NCBI GenBank assembly: GCA_946410505.1
Contig: CAMKAP010000014.1
Location: 1 to 16,780 of the forward strand
DNA from: an uncultured Clostridia bacterium
Lineage (GTDB): Bacteria > Bacillota_A > Clostridia > Oscillospirales > Oscillospiraceae
Length of the DNA: 16,780 bases
Direction: 5' to 3'
Part shown: positions 7,209 through 14,747 of the stretch, piece by piece
How the letters are laid out: every line of letters begins with the position of its first letter
Position numbering within the stretch: position 1 is the first letter of the stretch
The notes under the pieces: generated by a model
The model's database searches: none
Told to the model about the DNA's origin: nothing
The model's input: the letters and a program-made list of their open reading frames with translations, nothing else
Translations under genes and position numbers: made by a program

Positions 7209-9653
7209 ATGTCTTTACTTACGAAAAACAAAAGCGCCGTCGCCCTGCTTCTGCTCGTGAGCCTTCTGCTCTCCGGCTGCGGCGTGACGCGAACGCCAGC
7301 GGCGGAGGAAGCCGGGCAGGAGGTGAGCGCCCCGCCGGCATCCGAGACCGCAGCGCCCGCCGCCCCGGCCACACCGGAGCCTGCGCAGGAGAGCCTTCGC
7401 ATCTCTGAGCTGATGGCGAAAAACCGGGCCGTCCTGCAGGACGGAGACGGCGATTTTTCCGACTGGATCGAAGTGGAAAACTTCGGCGATACCGATGTGT
7501 CGCTGGACGGCTTTTCCCTGAGCGAGAAGGAGGGCCGCGAGGGCCTCGCCCTCTCCGGCAGCCTCGCCCCCGGCGAGTACAGGATCTTCTGGGCCTCCGG
7601 CAAGGACCGCCCCGAGGACGGGCACGCCGCCTTCTCCCTCTCCGAGGGGGAGAAGGTCCGGCTGATCGACGCCTACGGCCGCGCGATCTCCTCCGCCCCC
7701 TGCCTGACGGGGACCGACAATGCCTCGGTGGCCCTGGGCGAGGACGGCGAATATGCCGAATGCCTCTGGACTACGCCCGGTTTTCCCAACACGAAGGACG
7801 GCTATGACGCCTGGCAGGAGACGCTCGAAACGCCCGAAAGCCCGCTGCTCATCCAGGAGATCTGTGTCTACAACACCGGAAACGCCGCCGCCTGGCGTCT
7901 CTTTGACAGCGACTGGGTGGAGATCAAAAACGTCTCCGAGGGAGCGCTGGAGCTCTCCGATTACTGCCTGTCTGACGACGCGGATGATTACACCCTCTGG
8001 CGCTTTCCGCAAAAGCAGCTCATGCCCGGGGCGAGCTATCTCGTGCGCTGTGACGATCTGAGCGCCCAGGCCTATCAGGGCGATCCCTGCACGGGCTTTT
8101 CGCTGGACGCCGGGAGCGATCAGCTCTTCCTGTCCACAGCGGACGGGACGCTGCTGGATTGGGTGGCTTTGCGAAACCTCCCCTTCGGCGGTACCATGGG
8201 CCGCGTGGAGGATGAGGCGGGCTGGTTCTACTTCGCCATGCCCAGCCCCGCGGCGAGCAATGCCAACGGCTATCGCCGGGTTTCGGATCGGCCGACGGCC
8301 CTCACGCCTGACGGCGTGTATGACGGCGTGGAGGAAGTCAGCGTGGCGCTTGGCGCCGAGGGCATGATCTTCTATACGCTGGGTGACGCCGTCCCCACGA
8401 CGGAGAGCGAGCACTATGAGGCGCCCTTTGAGGTGGACAGGACCACGGTGGTGCGCGCCATCGCCGTGGAGGAGGGCGCGCTGCCCAGCCGTCAGACCGC
8501 CTTTACCTATATCGTGAACGAGGGGCATTCCTTGCCGGTGCTGAGCCTTGTGGCGGACAGCAGGCAGCAGTTCGTGTGGATGTACTCCGGCGGCAACAAG
8601 TTCAAGGAAGAGCCCGCCACGCTCTCCCTCTATGAGGAAAACGGCGGCTTCTCGATTCCCTGCGGCGTGCGCATGCACGGGGAGACCAGCCTGACCCTGG
8701 ATAAAAAGAACATGAGCGTCCGCTTCCGCTCGGCCTACGGCAGCAAGCGTCTCCAATACGACGTCTACGGCGGCGGTGTGGACAGCTTCCGCAGCCTGGT
8801 GCTGCGGGCGGGGCAGGATTACTACGCCACGGTGGTCAAAAATGCCGTCTGCCAGAACCTGTGTCTGCAGGCGGGCAACCGGGCGGTCACCGGACGGAGC
8901 AAATTCTGCGTGCTCTATGTCAACGGCGAGTACCTGGGCATCTACAACCTGATGGAGAAAACCAACGAGCAGCTCTATGCCGACACGCTGGGCGTGAGCG
9001 CCGACAGTGTGGAGGTCATCGAGTCCATGGCGCCGGACAATTCCTCCATCGCCCGGGACGTGTTTGATTACTGCAAGACCCACGATCTGTCCGTCCCGGA
9101 GTATTACGAGCATATACAGTCCCTGGTGGACATCGACAGTGTAATCGACTGGATCGCGCTGGAGGGCTACTGCGCCAATACGGACCTGACCTACGGCAAC
9201 GTCCGCTACGCCCACTCCACCGAGGGTGACGGCAAATGGCGCCTGATGTTCTACGATCTGGACGCCACCTTCTGGGACCGCACCGTGGCCTATACCAACA
9301 TGTTTGACGGTCTCGCCCTCTATTCCCGCCAGGTGGGCAGATGCCTGGTCCGCCCGCTGCTGCAGAACCCGGACTTTCGGGACCGGATGCTGCGCCGCTT
9401 CGGGGAGCTCTTTGATACGGTGCTCTCCGGGGAGAATGTGATGGCAGAATTCGACCGGCTTGCCGCTCAGGTGGAGCCTGAGATCGAGCGGGATTACCTG
9501 ACCCACGGCATGCAGAAGAGCAAGTGGGAGTTCGATCTGAGCTATCTGAAGGAAAAGTTCGTGGACGATTCCTGGAATCGGCACTGCGTCAACCAGATCT
9601 GCCAGTGGCTGCAGCTGACGGATGAAGAGCGCGCGGAATATTTCGGAGAGTGA
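7209..9653 (+). CDS. Surface lipoprotein with lamin-tail domains and a CotH kinase-like domain
   Basis: The 814-residue protein begins with a lipoprotein signal peptide, hydrophobic residues 10-21 and lipobox LSGC (Cys24). An Ala/Pro/Glu-rich linker (25-62) follows. Two lamin-tail-like modules come next: about 63-190 (ISELMAKN, DWIEVENFGD) and about 212-330 (IQEICVYN, DWVEIKNVSE). A chitobiase C-terminal-like beta module lies at about 368-430 (GMIFYTLG...VRAIA). The CotH domain runs from about 439 to 800, with MHGETSLTLDKKNMSVRF near 490, YVNGEYLGIYNLMEK near 572 and YDLDATFWD near 680, the last holding the expected metal-binding aspartates. CotH proteins are atypical protein kinases known from spore coats; here the lipobox puts the enzyme on the cell surface. 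The start at 7209 is set by AGGAGA and the promoter; a longer upstream reading would run through the promoter. It is first of a five-gene operon, two bases before the VTC gene. Its substrate is unknown; the neighbouring secreted proteins are candidates. Confidence 0.93.
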   Translation: MSLLTKNKSAVALLLLVSLLLSGCGVTRTPAAEEAGQEVSAPPASETAAPAAPATPEPAQESLRISELMAKNRAVLQDGDGDFSDWIEVENFGDTDVSLDGFSLSEKEGREGLALSGSLAPGEYRIFWASGKDRPEDGHAAFSLSEGEKVRLIDAYGRAISSAPCLTGTDNASVALGEDGEYAECLWTTPGFPNTKDGYDAWQETLETPESPLLIQEICVYNTGNAAAWRLFDSDWVEIKNVSEGALELSDYCLSDDADDYTLWRFPQKQLMPGASYLVRCDDLSAQAYQGDPCTGFSLDAGSDQLFLSTADGTLLDWVALRNLPFGGTMGRVEDEAGWFYFAMPSPAASNANGYRRVSDRPTALTPDGVYDGVEEVSVALGAEGMIFYTLGDAVPTTESEHYEAPFEVDRTTVVRAIAVEEGALPSRQTAFTYIVNEGHSLPVLSLVADSRQQFVWMYSGGNKFKEEPATLSLYEENGGFSIPCGVRMHGETSLTLDKKNMSVRFRSAYGSKRLQYDVYGGGVDSFRSLVLRAGQDYYATVVKNAVCQNLCLQAGNRAVTGRSKFCVLYVNGEYLGIYNLMEKTNEQLYADTLGVSADSVEVIESMAPDNSSIARDVFDYCKTHDLSVPEYYEHIQSLVDIDSVIDWIALEGYCANTDLTYGNVRYAHSTEGDGKWRLMFYDLDATFWDRTVAYTNMFDGLALYSRQVGRCLVRPLLQNPDFRDRMLRRFGELFDTVLSGENVMAEFDRLAAQVEPEIERDYLTHGMQKSKWEFDLSYLKEKFVDDSWNRHCVNQICQWLQLTDEERAEYFGE

Positions 9654-9655
9654 CC

Positions 9656-10375
9656 ATGGAAGAGACGAAGCTCAGCTTCAAGCGATACGAAAAAAAATAT
9701 CTGCTCTCCGCCCGGCAGTACCGGCAGCTTTTCGAGCAGCTGCGCCCCTATATCGAGCCGGACGAGTATTTTCAGAGCACGGTCTGTTCCCTCTACTATG
9801 ACACGGAGGACTACCGCCTGATCCGCCACTCCATCGAGGGCCCGGTCTACAAAGAAAAGCTGCGCCTGCGCAGCTACGGGGTCCCCGGCGCCGAAGACAT
9901 GGTGTTCGTGGAGCTCAAAAAGAAATACAAGGGCATCGTCTACAAGCGGCGGGTCACCGCCGGGGCGCGGGAGGCGGCCGCCTGGCTCTCCGGCGAGAGC
10001 GCCGCGCCCACGGACGGGCAAATGGCACGGGAGATCGACTGGTTCCTGCGTCAGAACCGGCCAGCGCCCCGGGTCTTCATCGCCTGTGAGAGGACGGCCT
10101 GGCGCGCAAAAGAGGAAGCGGAGCTGCGCATTACCTTTGATGAAAACCTGCGCTGGCGCGGCAGCGACCTGGACCTCTGCGCCGGCAGCGCGGGAGAAGC
10201 GCTGACCGAAGAGGGCGAGGTGCTGATGGAGATCAAGATGCCCGGCGCGGCGCCCCTGTGGCTGGCCCATATGCTCAGTGACGATGCACTTTTCCCCACC
10301 AGCTTTTCCAAGTACGGCACGGCGTACAAAAACCACATTTTACAAGAACTGTTTGAGGTGACACAACATGCTTAA
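9656..10375 (+). CDS. VTC domain protein (polyphosphate polymerase-like)
   Basis: The 239-residue protein matches the VTC catalytic tunnel domain, related to the triphosphate tunnel enzymes. Basic and acidic pairs expected to line the tunnel are visible: KRYEKKY at 9-15, KLRLR at 68-72 (Lys68, Arg70, Arg72), ELKKKYKGIVYKRR at 86-99, an ERTAW segment near 147, the Glu-containing MEIKMP near 195, and SKYGTAY close to the C-terminus. In yeast Vtc4 this domain makes polyphosphate from ATP and passes it through membrane subunits. There is no SPX domain and no membrane span, so it is a stand-alone cytoplasmic domain. The ATG at 9656 is used because GGAG (9645-9648) is 7 bases upstream; a GTG at 9650 overlaps the CotH stop. 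Its 3' end overlaps the DUF4956 gene by 8 bases, so the two are likely translationally coupled. Polymerase activity is inferred from the family. Confidence 0.88.
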   Translation: MEETKLSFKRYEKKYLLSARQYRQLFEQLRPYIEPDEYFQSTVCSLYYDTEDYRLIRHSIEGPVYKEKLRLRSYGVPGAEDMVFVELKKKYKGIVYKRRVTAGAREAAAWLSGESAAPTDGQMAREIDWFLRQNRPAPRVFIACERTAWRAKEEAELRITFDENLRWRGSDLDLCAGSAGEALTEEGEVLMEIKMPGAAPLWLAHMLSDDALFPTSFSKYGTAYKNHILQELFEVTQHA

Positions 10376-11030
10376 CAGCATTATCGGCGGCGAAATGAGC
10401 CCCCTCTCTTTCCTGATCTGCATCTTTACGGCCATGGTCCTGGGGCTGCTGTCCTCGCTGGTCTTTGCGGGGAAGGACCGGCATACGGCGGCCTTCCGCC
10501 AGTCGGTGGCCCTGCTGCCGCCGGTGGTGGCGCTGGTTATCATGCTCGTTAACGGCAACATCGGCGCGGGCCTCGCCGTGGCGGGCACCTTCGCCCTGGT
10601 GCGCTTTCGCAGCGCCCCGGGCAGCGCCAAGGAGATCACGGCCCTGTTTTTCTCCGTGGCCATCGGCCTTGCCTGCGGCATGGGCTATGTGGGCTACGCT
10701 GCGCTGTTTTTCCTGGTGATGGCCGTTTATACTCTGGCGCTCAGCCGCTCCCGCTTCGGCGAGGAGGCGGCCACCCGCCGGCTGCTGAAGATCACCATTC
10801 CCGAGAATCTGGAGTATGACGAGCTCTTTGACGACCTGTTCCGGGAGTATACCCGCCAGCATGAGCTCATCAAGGTGCGTACCACCAATATGGGCACGCT
10901 CTACGAGCTGAGCTATGCCATCGACCTGAAGGATTTGAACAAGAGCAAGGAATTTATCGACGCGATCCGCTGCCGCAACGGGAACCTGAACATCTCCTGC
11001 GGCCGGGAAGACGACAGGGAGCTGATGTGA
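10368..11030 (+). CDS. DUF4956 membrane protein
   Basis: The 220-residue protein has hydrophobic spans at about 12-34, 47-63, 66-77 (short), 91-105 and 107-126. The family-typical motif LVRFRSAPGSAKE (77-89) lies between spans, and a soluble tail (about 135-220) resembles a small alpha/beta regulatory domain. DUF4956 proteins have no proven function but are often next to VTC-domain genes. Its start overlaps the VTC stop by 8 bases, with GAGGTG 7 bases upstream. The arrangement suggests it is the membrane partner of the soluble VTC protein, perhaps an anchor or a channel for its product, by analogy with the membrane subunits of the eukaryotic VTC complex; this is inference. The last codon runs into the next gene in a TGATG overlap. 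Confidence 0.88.
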   Translation: MLNSIIGGEMSPLSFLICIFTAMVLGLLSSLVFAGKDRHTAAFRQSVALLPPVVALVIMLVNGNIGAGLAVAGTFALVRFRSAPGSAKEITALFFSVAIGLACGMGYVGYAALFFLVMAVYTLALSRSRFGEEAATRRLLKITIPENLEYDELFDDLFREYTRQHELIKVRTTNMGTLYELSYAIDLKDLNKSKEFIDAIRCRNGNLNISCGREDDRELM

Positions 11031-12340
11031 TGAAAAAGATCATTGGAATGATTCTGTGCCTGTGTCTGCTGCTGTGCGCCTGTGGAAAGCGGGCTCCCGA
11101 CGCGGCCCCGGAGAGCGCTGCCGCGCAGCCCGGCGGCAATGAGGCGAAAATAGTCCTCAAGGGCGACACGGCGGAGGTCCGCGGGGGCGGCGCGAAGGCG
11201 GAAGGCAGTACGGTCACCATCGGCGCGGTGGGAGAATATCGCGTCTCCGGCACGCTCGATAACGGCCAGATCGTCGTGGACACGGGCGAGGACAAGGTGG
11301 ACGTGACGCTCATTCTCGACGGGGCGCAGATCACCAATCTCTCCGGCCCGGCCATCTGGGTCCGGCAGGCCAAAAACGTGCATGTGTATCTGGCTGCCGG
11401 GAGCGAAAACCTGCTGGCCTCCGGCAGCGAGGCCGATCTGGCCGGCGTGGATGACACCCGCAGCGGCGCCGCCCTGTTCTCCGAGGACGATCTGATGCTG
11501 GAGGGCGAGGGCCGCCTTACGGTGCGCGGCTATCTGAACAACGGCATCACCTGCAAGGACGATCTCAAGATCAAGGGCGGGCAGATCGAGGTGCTCGGCG
11601 CCAACAACGGCATCCGTGCCTCCGAGTCCATCGAGATCCTCGGCGGCGAGACCGCGGTGTACGCCGGCAATGACGGGCTCAAGACCAGCTCCGCCGACAA
11701 AGAGGGCAAGGGCTATATCGAAATCAGCGGCGGCCTTGTCTCCGTGAAGAGCGCCGGCGACGCCATCGACGCCGTCACCGAACTGCGCGTGAGCGGGGGC
11801 GAGATCCGCACCGAGACCCGCCAGGACCTGCTGGGCGAGAGCAGCCGCAAGGGCCTCAAGGCCGACCAGCTTGTCGACATCTCCGGCGGCACGCTGAACA
11901 TCCGCGCGGATGAGGACGGCCTGCGCAGCGGCGGCGAGGTGCGCATGAGCGGCGGCGAGGTCCTGATCGTGGCCTCCACCGGCGCCCAGAGCGGCGTCAC
12001 CGGCAGCGGCACGGGCGACATCCAGCTCTCCGGCGGAAAGCTCACCATCTCCGCTGCCAAGCAGGCGCTGAAGGCCGAGGGCGGCATTTACGCCAACAAT
12101 GAGCTGCTGGCGCTCTGCGGCTCCGACAAGCAGGCTCAGCCCCGGGAGGGCGGACAGGCCTGGCTGCTGGACGCCATGGACGGCAGCATGGGCGACGAGG
12201 TGCGCGTGGGCAACGGGAGCGAGAGCTTTTCTGCGCCCCAGAGCTTCCGCGTGCTGCTCTATTCCTCCTCCGGGCTGGAGCGGGGAGAGAGCTGCCCCGT
12301 GCAGGTCGGTCAGCGCAGCTATACACTGACTGCCCGCTGA
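11030..12340 (+). CDS. Carbohydrate-binding beta-helix lipoprotein (Cthe_2159-like)
   Basis: The 436-residue protein starts with a signal peptide ending in LLLCAC, giving a probable lipobox with Cys18 (position -2 is Cys, slightly unusual). The mature part begins with VTIGAVGEYRVSGTLDNGQIVVD and continues as short repeating rungs with an SGG turn (ISGGLVSV, VSGGEIR, ISGGTLNI, MSGGEVLI, LSGGKLTI between about residues 230 and 340), the right-handed beta-helix pattern of the Cthe_2159 family. The family founder from Clostridium thermocellum binds cellulose and polygalacturonate; no lyase activity should be assumed here. The ATG at 11030 is preferred over the GTG at 11027 because AGGGAG (11016-11021) is 8 bases upstream and the start overlaps the DUF4956 stop. 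It probably sits on the outer face of the membrane, where the CotH kinase also acts. It is followed by a 63-base gap and the small sorted protein. Confidence 0.9.
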   Translation: MKKIIGMILCLCLLLCACGKRAPDAAPESAAAQPGGNEAKIVLKGDTAEVRGGGAKAEGSTVTIGAVGEYRVSGTLDNGQIVVDTGEDKVDVTLILDGAQITNLSGPAIWVRQAKNVHVYLAAGSENLLASGSEADLAGVDDTRSGAALFSEDDLMLEGEGRLTVRGYLNNGITCKDDLKIKGGQIEVLGANNGIRASESIEILGGETAVYAGNDGLKTSSADKEGKGYIEISGGLVSVKSAGDAIDAVTELRVSGGEIRTETRQDLLGESSRKGLKADQLVDISGGTLNIRADEDGLRSGGEVRMSGGEVLIVASTGAQSGVTGSGTGDIQLSGGKLTISAAKQALKAEGGIYANNELLALCGSDKQAQPREGGQAWLLDAMDGSMGDEVRVGNGSESFSAPQSFRVLLYSSSGLERGESCPVQVGQRSYTLTAR

Positions 12341-12403
12341 GTACGGTATGAACGACGGCACGCCCGGGCAAAAATATGAGTGAAATACAGGGAGGAATCT
12401 GAG

Positions 12404-12622
12404 ATGTTGAAGCATAGCCGCAGACTTTTATCGCTGCTGTTTATAGCCGCGCTGCTGCTGAGCCTGTCGCTGCCCGCGTGCGCGGAGGGCTTTGTCCGTG
12501 TGAGCGCGCCCATGACCGGGGACGAGGCGCCCATCGCCCTCTATGCCGCCCTGGCGATCATCAGCCTGGGAGCGGTGGCCGTGGGGGCCTGGCTGATCCT
12601 GCGCAAGCAAAACCGAAAATAA
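12404..12622 (+). CDS. 72-aa signal peptide plus sortase-like sorting-signal protein
   Basis: The product has three parts and almost nothing else. First is a signal peptide (1-27; basic MLKHSRR, hydrophobic core 8-23, AxA cleavage site ACA at 25-27). Then a short exposed stretch EGFVRVSA is followed by PMTGDEAP at 36-43, which resembles the LPxTGD sortase motif with Leu replaced by Ala at position 35. A membrane span (about 45-66) and the basic tail RKQNRK complete a cell-wall sorting signal. If cut by signal peptidase and then between Thr38 and Gly39, only an 11-residue peptide would remain attached to the wall; otherwise it is a small single-pass membrane protein. The AGGGAGGA ribosome site (12389-12396) is 7 bases before the ATG. 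It is last in the CotH operon, before a terminator. No sortase gene is in the window. The function is unknown. Confidence 0.85.
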   Translation: MLKHSRRLLSLLFIAALLLSLSLPACAEGFVRVSAPMTGDEAPIALYAALAIISLGAVAVGAWLILRKQNRK

Positions 12623-12625
12623 GGG

Positions 12626-12664
12626 AACAGCAGAGCGGGAGGGGCGTCCTCCCGCTCTGCTGTT
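12626..12664. terminator. Bidirectional terminator, 17-bp perfect stem
   Basis: Arms 12626-12642 and 12648-12664 pair perfectly around the loop GGCGT, starting AACAGCAGAGCGGGAGG. It lies 4 bases after the stop of the small sorted protein and 22 bases beyond the stop of the convergent exonuclease gene. The T-tract is poor on the plus side and modest on the minus side. Confidence 0.85.
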
Positions 12665-12685
12665 ATTCGTGCAGGTTTTTCCGTG

Positions 12686-13285
12686 TTACGTTTCTCCGCT
12701 TGCCTCAGGTACGCTCCCGGTGTAAGATGAGAGGGGGACGGTTTTGCGTGTCCACCAGTCGTAGACGCGCAGAAAGCGCTCCGGGTCCAGACCGTTTTTC
12801 TCATAGTCCAGCAGCAGCCGCGCACAGGCGAGGCTGTCGCTCTCCGCTTTATGGTGATCCAGCTCGATCCCCCGGTAGCGGCAGAGCGTGTCCAGCTTGT
12901 GGTTCTGGAGCTCCGGGTAGCAGCGCCGGCCCATCTGCACGGTGCAGGCGTAACGGAGGTAACGGGGCATTTCGATGCCGTAGGCCTCCAGGCAGCTGGC
13001 CAGAACCCGCAGGTCGAAGGTGGCATTGTGGGCCACGAGCACACCGCCAGAGAGCAGCGGGCCGATCTCCGGCCAAAGCTGCGCGAAATTCGGCGCTTCA
13101 CGCACGGAGTCTGCCGAAATGCCGGTGAGCCAGGTGTTGAAGGGATCAAAGTGCACCTCCGGGTCGATGAGAGAGCCGAAAGCAGAGATCAGCTCCCCGT
13201 CCTCGATCACGGCAATGCCGATGGAGCTCATGCGGTTGTTGGAGGCGTTGGGCGTCTCCACGTCAAAGGCGACATAGCGCGGCAT
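12686..13285 (-). CDS. DEDDh-family 3'-5' exonuclease (DnaQ/PolC epsilon-like)
   Basis: The 199-residue protein starts MPRYVAFDVETPNASNNRMS. The DEDDh set is complete: Asp8 and Glu10 (FDVET), Asp91 (HNATFD), and His145 with Asp150 (HKAESD). The motif NHKLDTLCRYRGIEL precedes the last box, as in DNA polymerase III epsilon-type exonucleases. Such enzymes remove nucleotides from 3' ends of DNA or RNA; this stand-alone form has no polymerase or BRCT domain, and its substrate is not shown. The ATG at 13285 is chosen since it begins directly before the catalytic strand, as is usual. The upstream ribosome site is weak (GGGA), and a longer reading from 13348 would overlap the proposed promoter. It is divergent from rarA, another DNA-maintenance gene, and convergent with the CotH operon. 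Confidence 0.92.
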   Translation of the reverse strand: MPRYVAFDVETPNASNNRMSSIGIAVIEDGELISAFGSLIDPEVHFDPFNTWLTGISADSVREAPNFAQLWPEIGPLLSGGVLVAHNATFDLRVLASCLEAYGIEMPRYLRYACTVQMGRRCYPELQNHKLDTLCRYRGIELDHHKAESDSLACARLLLDYEKNGLDPERFLRVYDWWTRKTVPLSSYTGSVPEASGET

Positions 13286-13319
13286 ACGATCATTCCCATT
13301 CACAGTTTTTCTTGTTTTC

Positions 13320-13348
13320 ATTGTATCATAAGCAAAGGCGGTCGACAA
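13320..13348 (-). promoter_or_regulatory. Possible promoter of the exonuclease gene
   Basis: On the minus strand TTGTCG (13343-13348) and TACAAT (13320-13325) are 17 bases apart, with the start expected near 13313. The -35 box ends two bases before the rarA start codon. No equally good plus-strand promoter for rarA was found in the 65-base divergent gap. Confidence 0.5.
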
Positions 13349-13350
13349 GA

Positions 13351-14673
13351 ATGAACGAACAACTGAGCATGATGGGCGGCGATGTGAGCCAGCCCCTGCC
13401 CGCGCGGCTGCGGCCGCAGACCATCGACGAGATCGTGGGCCAGCAGCATCTGCTGGGGCCGGGGAAGGTGCTGCGCCGGATCATTGAGGCGGACATGGTC
13501 TCCTCCATGATCTTCTGGGGGCCGCCGGGCGTGGGCAAAACCACACTGGCGAACGTGATCGCCAACCAGACCCGTGCCAGCTTCATCAATTTCTCCGCCG
13601 TCACCAGCGGCATCAAGGAGATCCGCACTGTCATGCAGCAGGCGGAGGACAACAGGCGCTTCGGAGAAAAGACCATCGTCTTTGTGGACGAGATCCACCG
13701 CTTCAACAAGGCCCAGCAGGACGCCTTCCTGCCCTTTGTGGAAAAGGGCAGCATCATCCTCATCGGCGCCACCACGGAAAACCCCAGCTTTGAGGTGAAC
13801 GGGGCACTGCTCAGCCGCTGCAAGGTCTTTGTGCTCAAGGCCCTCAGCGAGGAGGAGCTGACGGCGCTGCTGCGCCGGGCGCTTCTAAGCCCCCGGGGCT
13901 TCGGCGGCCAGCGGATCGAGCTGGAGGAAGGAGCCGTGGAGCTGATCGCCCGCTTTGCCAACGGCGACGCCCGTACCGCCCTCTCCACGCTGGAGATGGC
14001 GGTGCTCAACGGAGAGCTGGAGGACGGCGTCACCACGGTCACCCGGGAGACCGTGGAGCAGTGCACCGCGCGCAAATCCCTGCTCTACGACAAAAACGGC
14101 GAGGAACACTACAATCTGATCTCCGCGCTGCACAAATCCATGCGCAACTCCGACCCGGATGCGGCGGTCTACTGGCTGGCGCGGATGCTGGAGGCGGGGG
14201 AGGACCCGCTGTATGTGGCCCGGCGGGTGACCCGCTTTGCCGCCGAGGACGTGGGCCTTGCCGATCCCCGGGCGCTGGAGCTGGCCGTGGCGGCCTATCA
14301 GGCCTGCCACTACATCGGGATGCCCGAGTGCACGGTACATCTGACGGAGGCGGTGGTCTATCTCTCCCTGGCCCCCAAGTCCAACGCCCTGTACATGGCC
14401 TATGAGACGGCAAAGAAGGACGCGCTGCAGCAGCTGGCAGACCCCGTCCCGCTGCACATCCGAAACGGCGTGACCGCGCTGATGAAGGATCTGGGCTACG
14501 GTAAGGGCTATCAGTACGCCCATGATGCGGCGGATAAGCTCACGGACATGCGCTGCCTGCCGGATTCCCTGCTGGGGACGGAGTATTACCGCCCCACCGA
14601 CCAGGGCCTGGAGACCCGCTTCCGGGACCGGCTGGAGCAGATCAAGGAATGGAAAAAGAAAGCGGAGACCTGA
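13351..14673 (+). CDS. rarA: Replication-associated recombination protein RarA (MgsA)
   Basis: The 440-residue AAA+ ATPase has the N-terminal LPARLRPQTIDEIVGQQHLLG (16-36), Walker A GPPGVGKTT (57-65), Walker B FVDEIHRF (111-118), sensor 1 ATTENPSF (140-147) and an arginine finger in LLSRC (Arg156). The C-terminal half holds the RarA tetramerisation region (YWLARMLEAGEDPLYVARR, RFAAEDVGLADP). RarA acts at stalled or blocked replication forks in the cytoplasm and is related to clamp loaders. The ATG at 13351 is set by homology to the usual N-terminus; AAAGG at 13334-13338 is 12 bases upstream, somewhat far. An in-frame upstream start at 13312 lies in the promoter region and is unlikely. It is divergent from the DEDDh exonuclease and convergent with moaA. 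Confidence 0.97.
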   Translation: MNEQLSMMGGDVSQPLPARLRPQTIDEIVGQQHLLGPGKVLRRIIEADMVSSMIFWGPPGVGKTTLANVIANQTRASFINFSAVTSGIKEIRTVMQQAEDNRRFGEKTIVFVDEIHRFNKAQQDAFLPFVEKGSIILIGATTENPSFEVNGALLSRCKVFVLKALSEEELTALLRRALLSPRGFGGQRIELEEGAVELIARFANGDARTALSTLEMAVLNGELEDGVTTVTRETVEQCTARKSLLYDKNGEEHYNLISALHKSMRNSDPDAAVYWLARMLEAGEDPLYVARRVTRFAAEDVGLADPRALELAVAAYQACHYIGMPECTVHLTEAVVYLSLAPKSNALYMAYETAKKDALQQLADPVPLHIRNGVTALMKDLGYGKGYQYAHDAADKLTDMRCLPDSLLGTEYYRPTDQGLETRFRDRLEQIKEWKKKAET

Positions 14674-14683
14674 TCGCTGCGAT

Positions 14684-14730
14684 ATGGAAAAAGGACGCCT
14701 TTGCGGAAAGCAAAGGCGTCCTTTTTCCAT
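14684..14730. terminator. Bidirectional terminator, 21-bp perfect stem
   Basis: Arms 14684-14704 and 14710-14730 are perfectly complementary around the loop GGAAA. Five-A and five-T runs lie within the arms rather than after the stem. It lies 10 bases after the rarA stop and 17 bases from the stop of the convergent moaA gene, so it can serve both. Confidence 0.9.
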
Positions 14731-14747
14731 TGGATGAGGAAAACCGG

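Noticed and set aside
7215..9584. 789-residue minus-strand frame opposite the CotH gene
   Set aside because: Long only because of third-position GC bias; no recognisable motif, promoter or ribosome site, and the plus strand has signal peptide and CotH motifs.
11566..12060. Repeated GGCGGCGAG-type strings in the beta-helix gene as a DNA repeat
   Set aside because: They encode the SGG turns of successive beta-helix rungs and are explained by the protein fold.
10913..12415. 500-residue minus-strand frame opposite the beta-helix gene
   Set aside because: Repetitive Ala/Gly/His composition mirrors the beta-helix repeats; no start signals.
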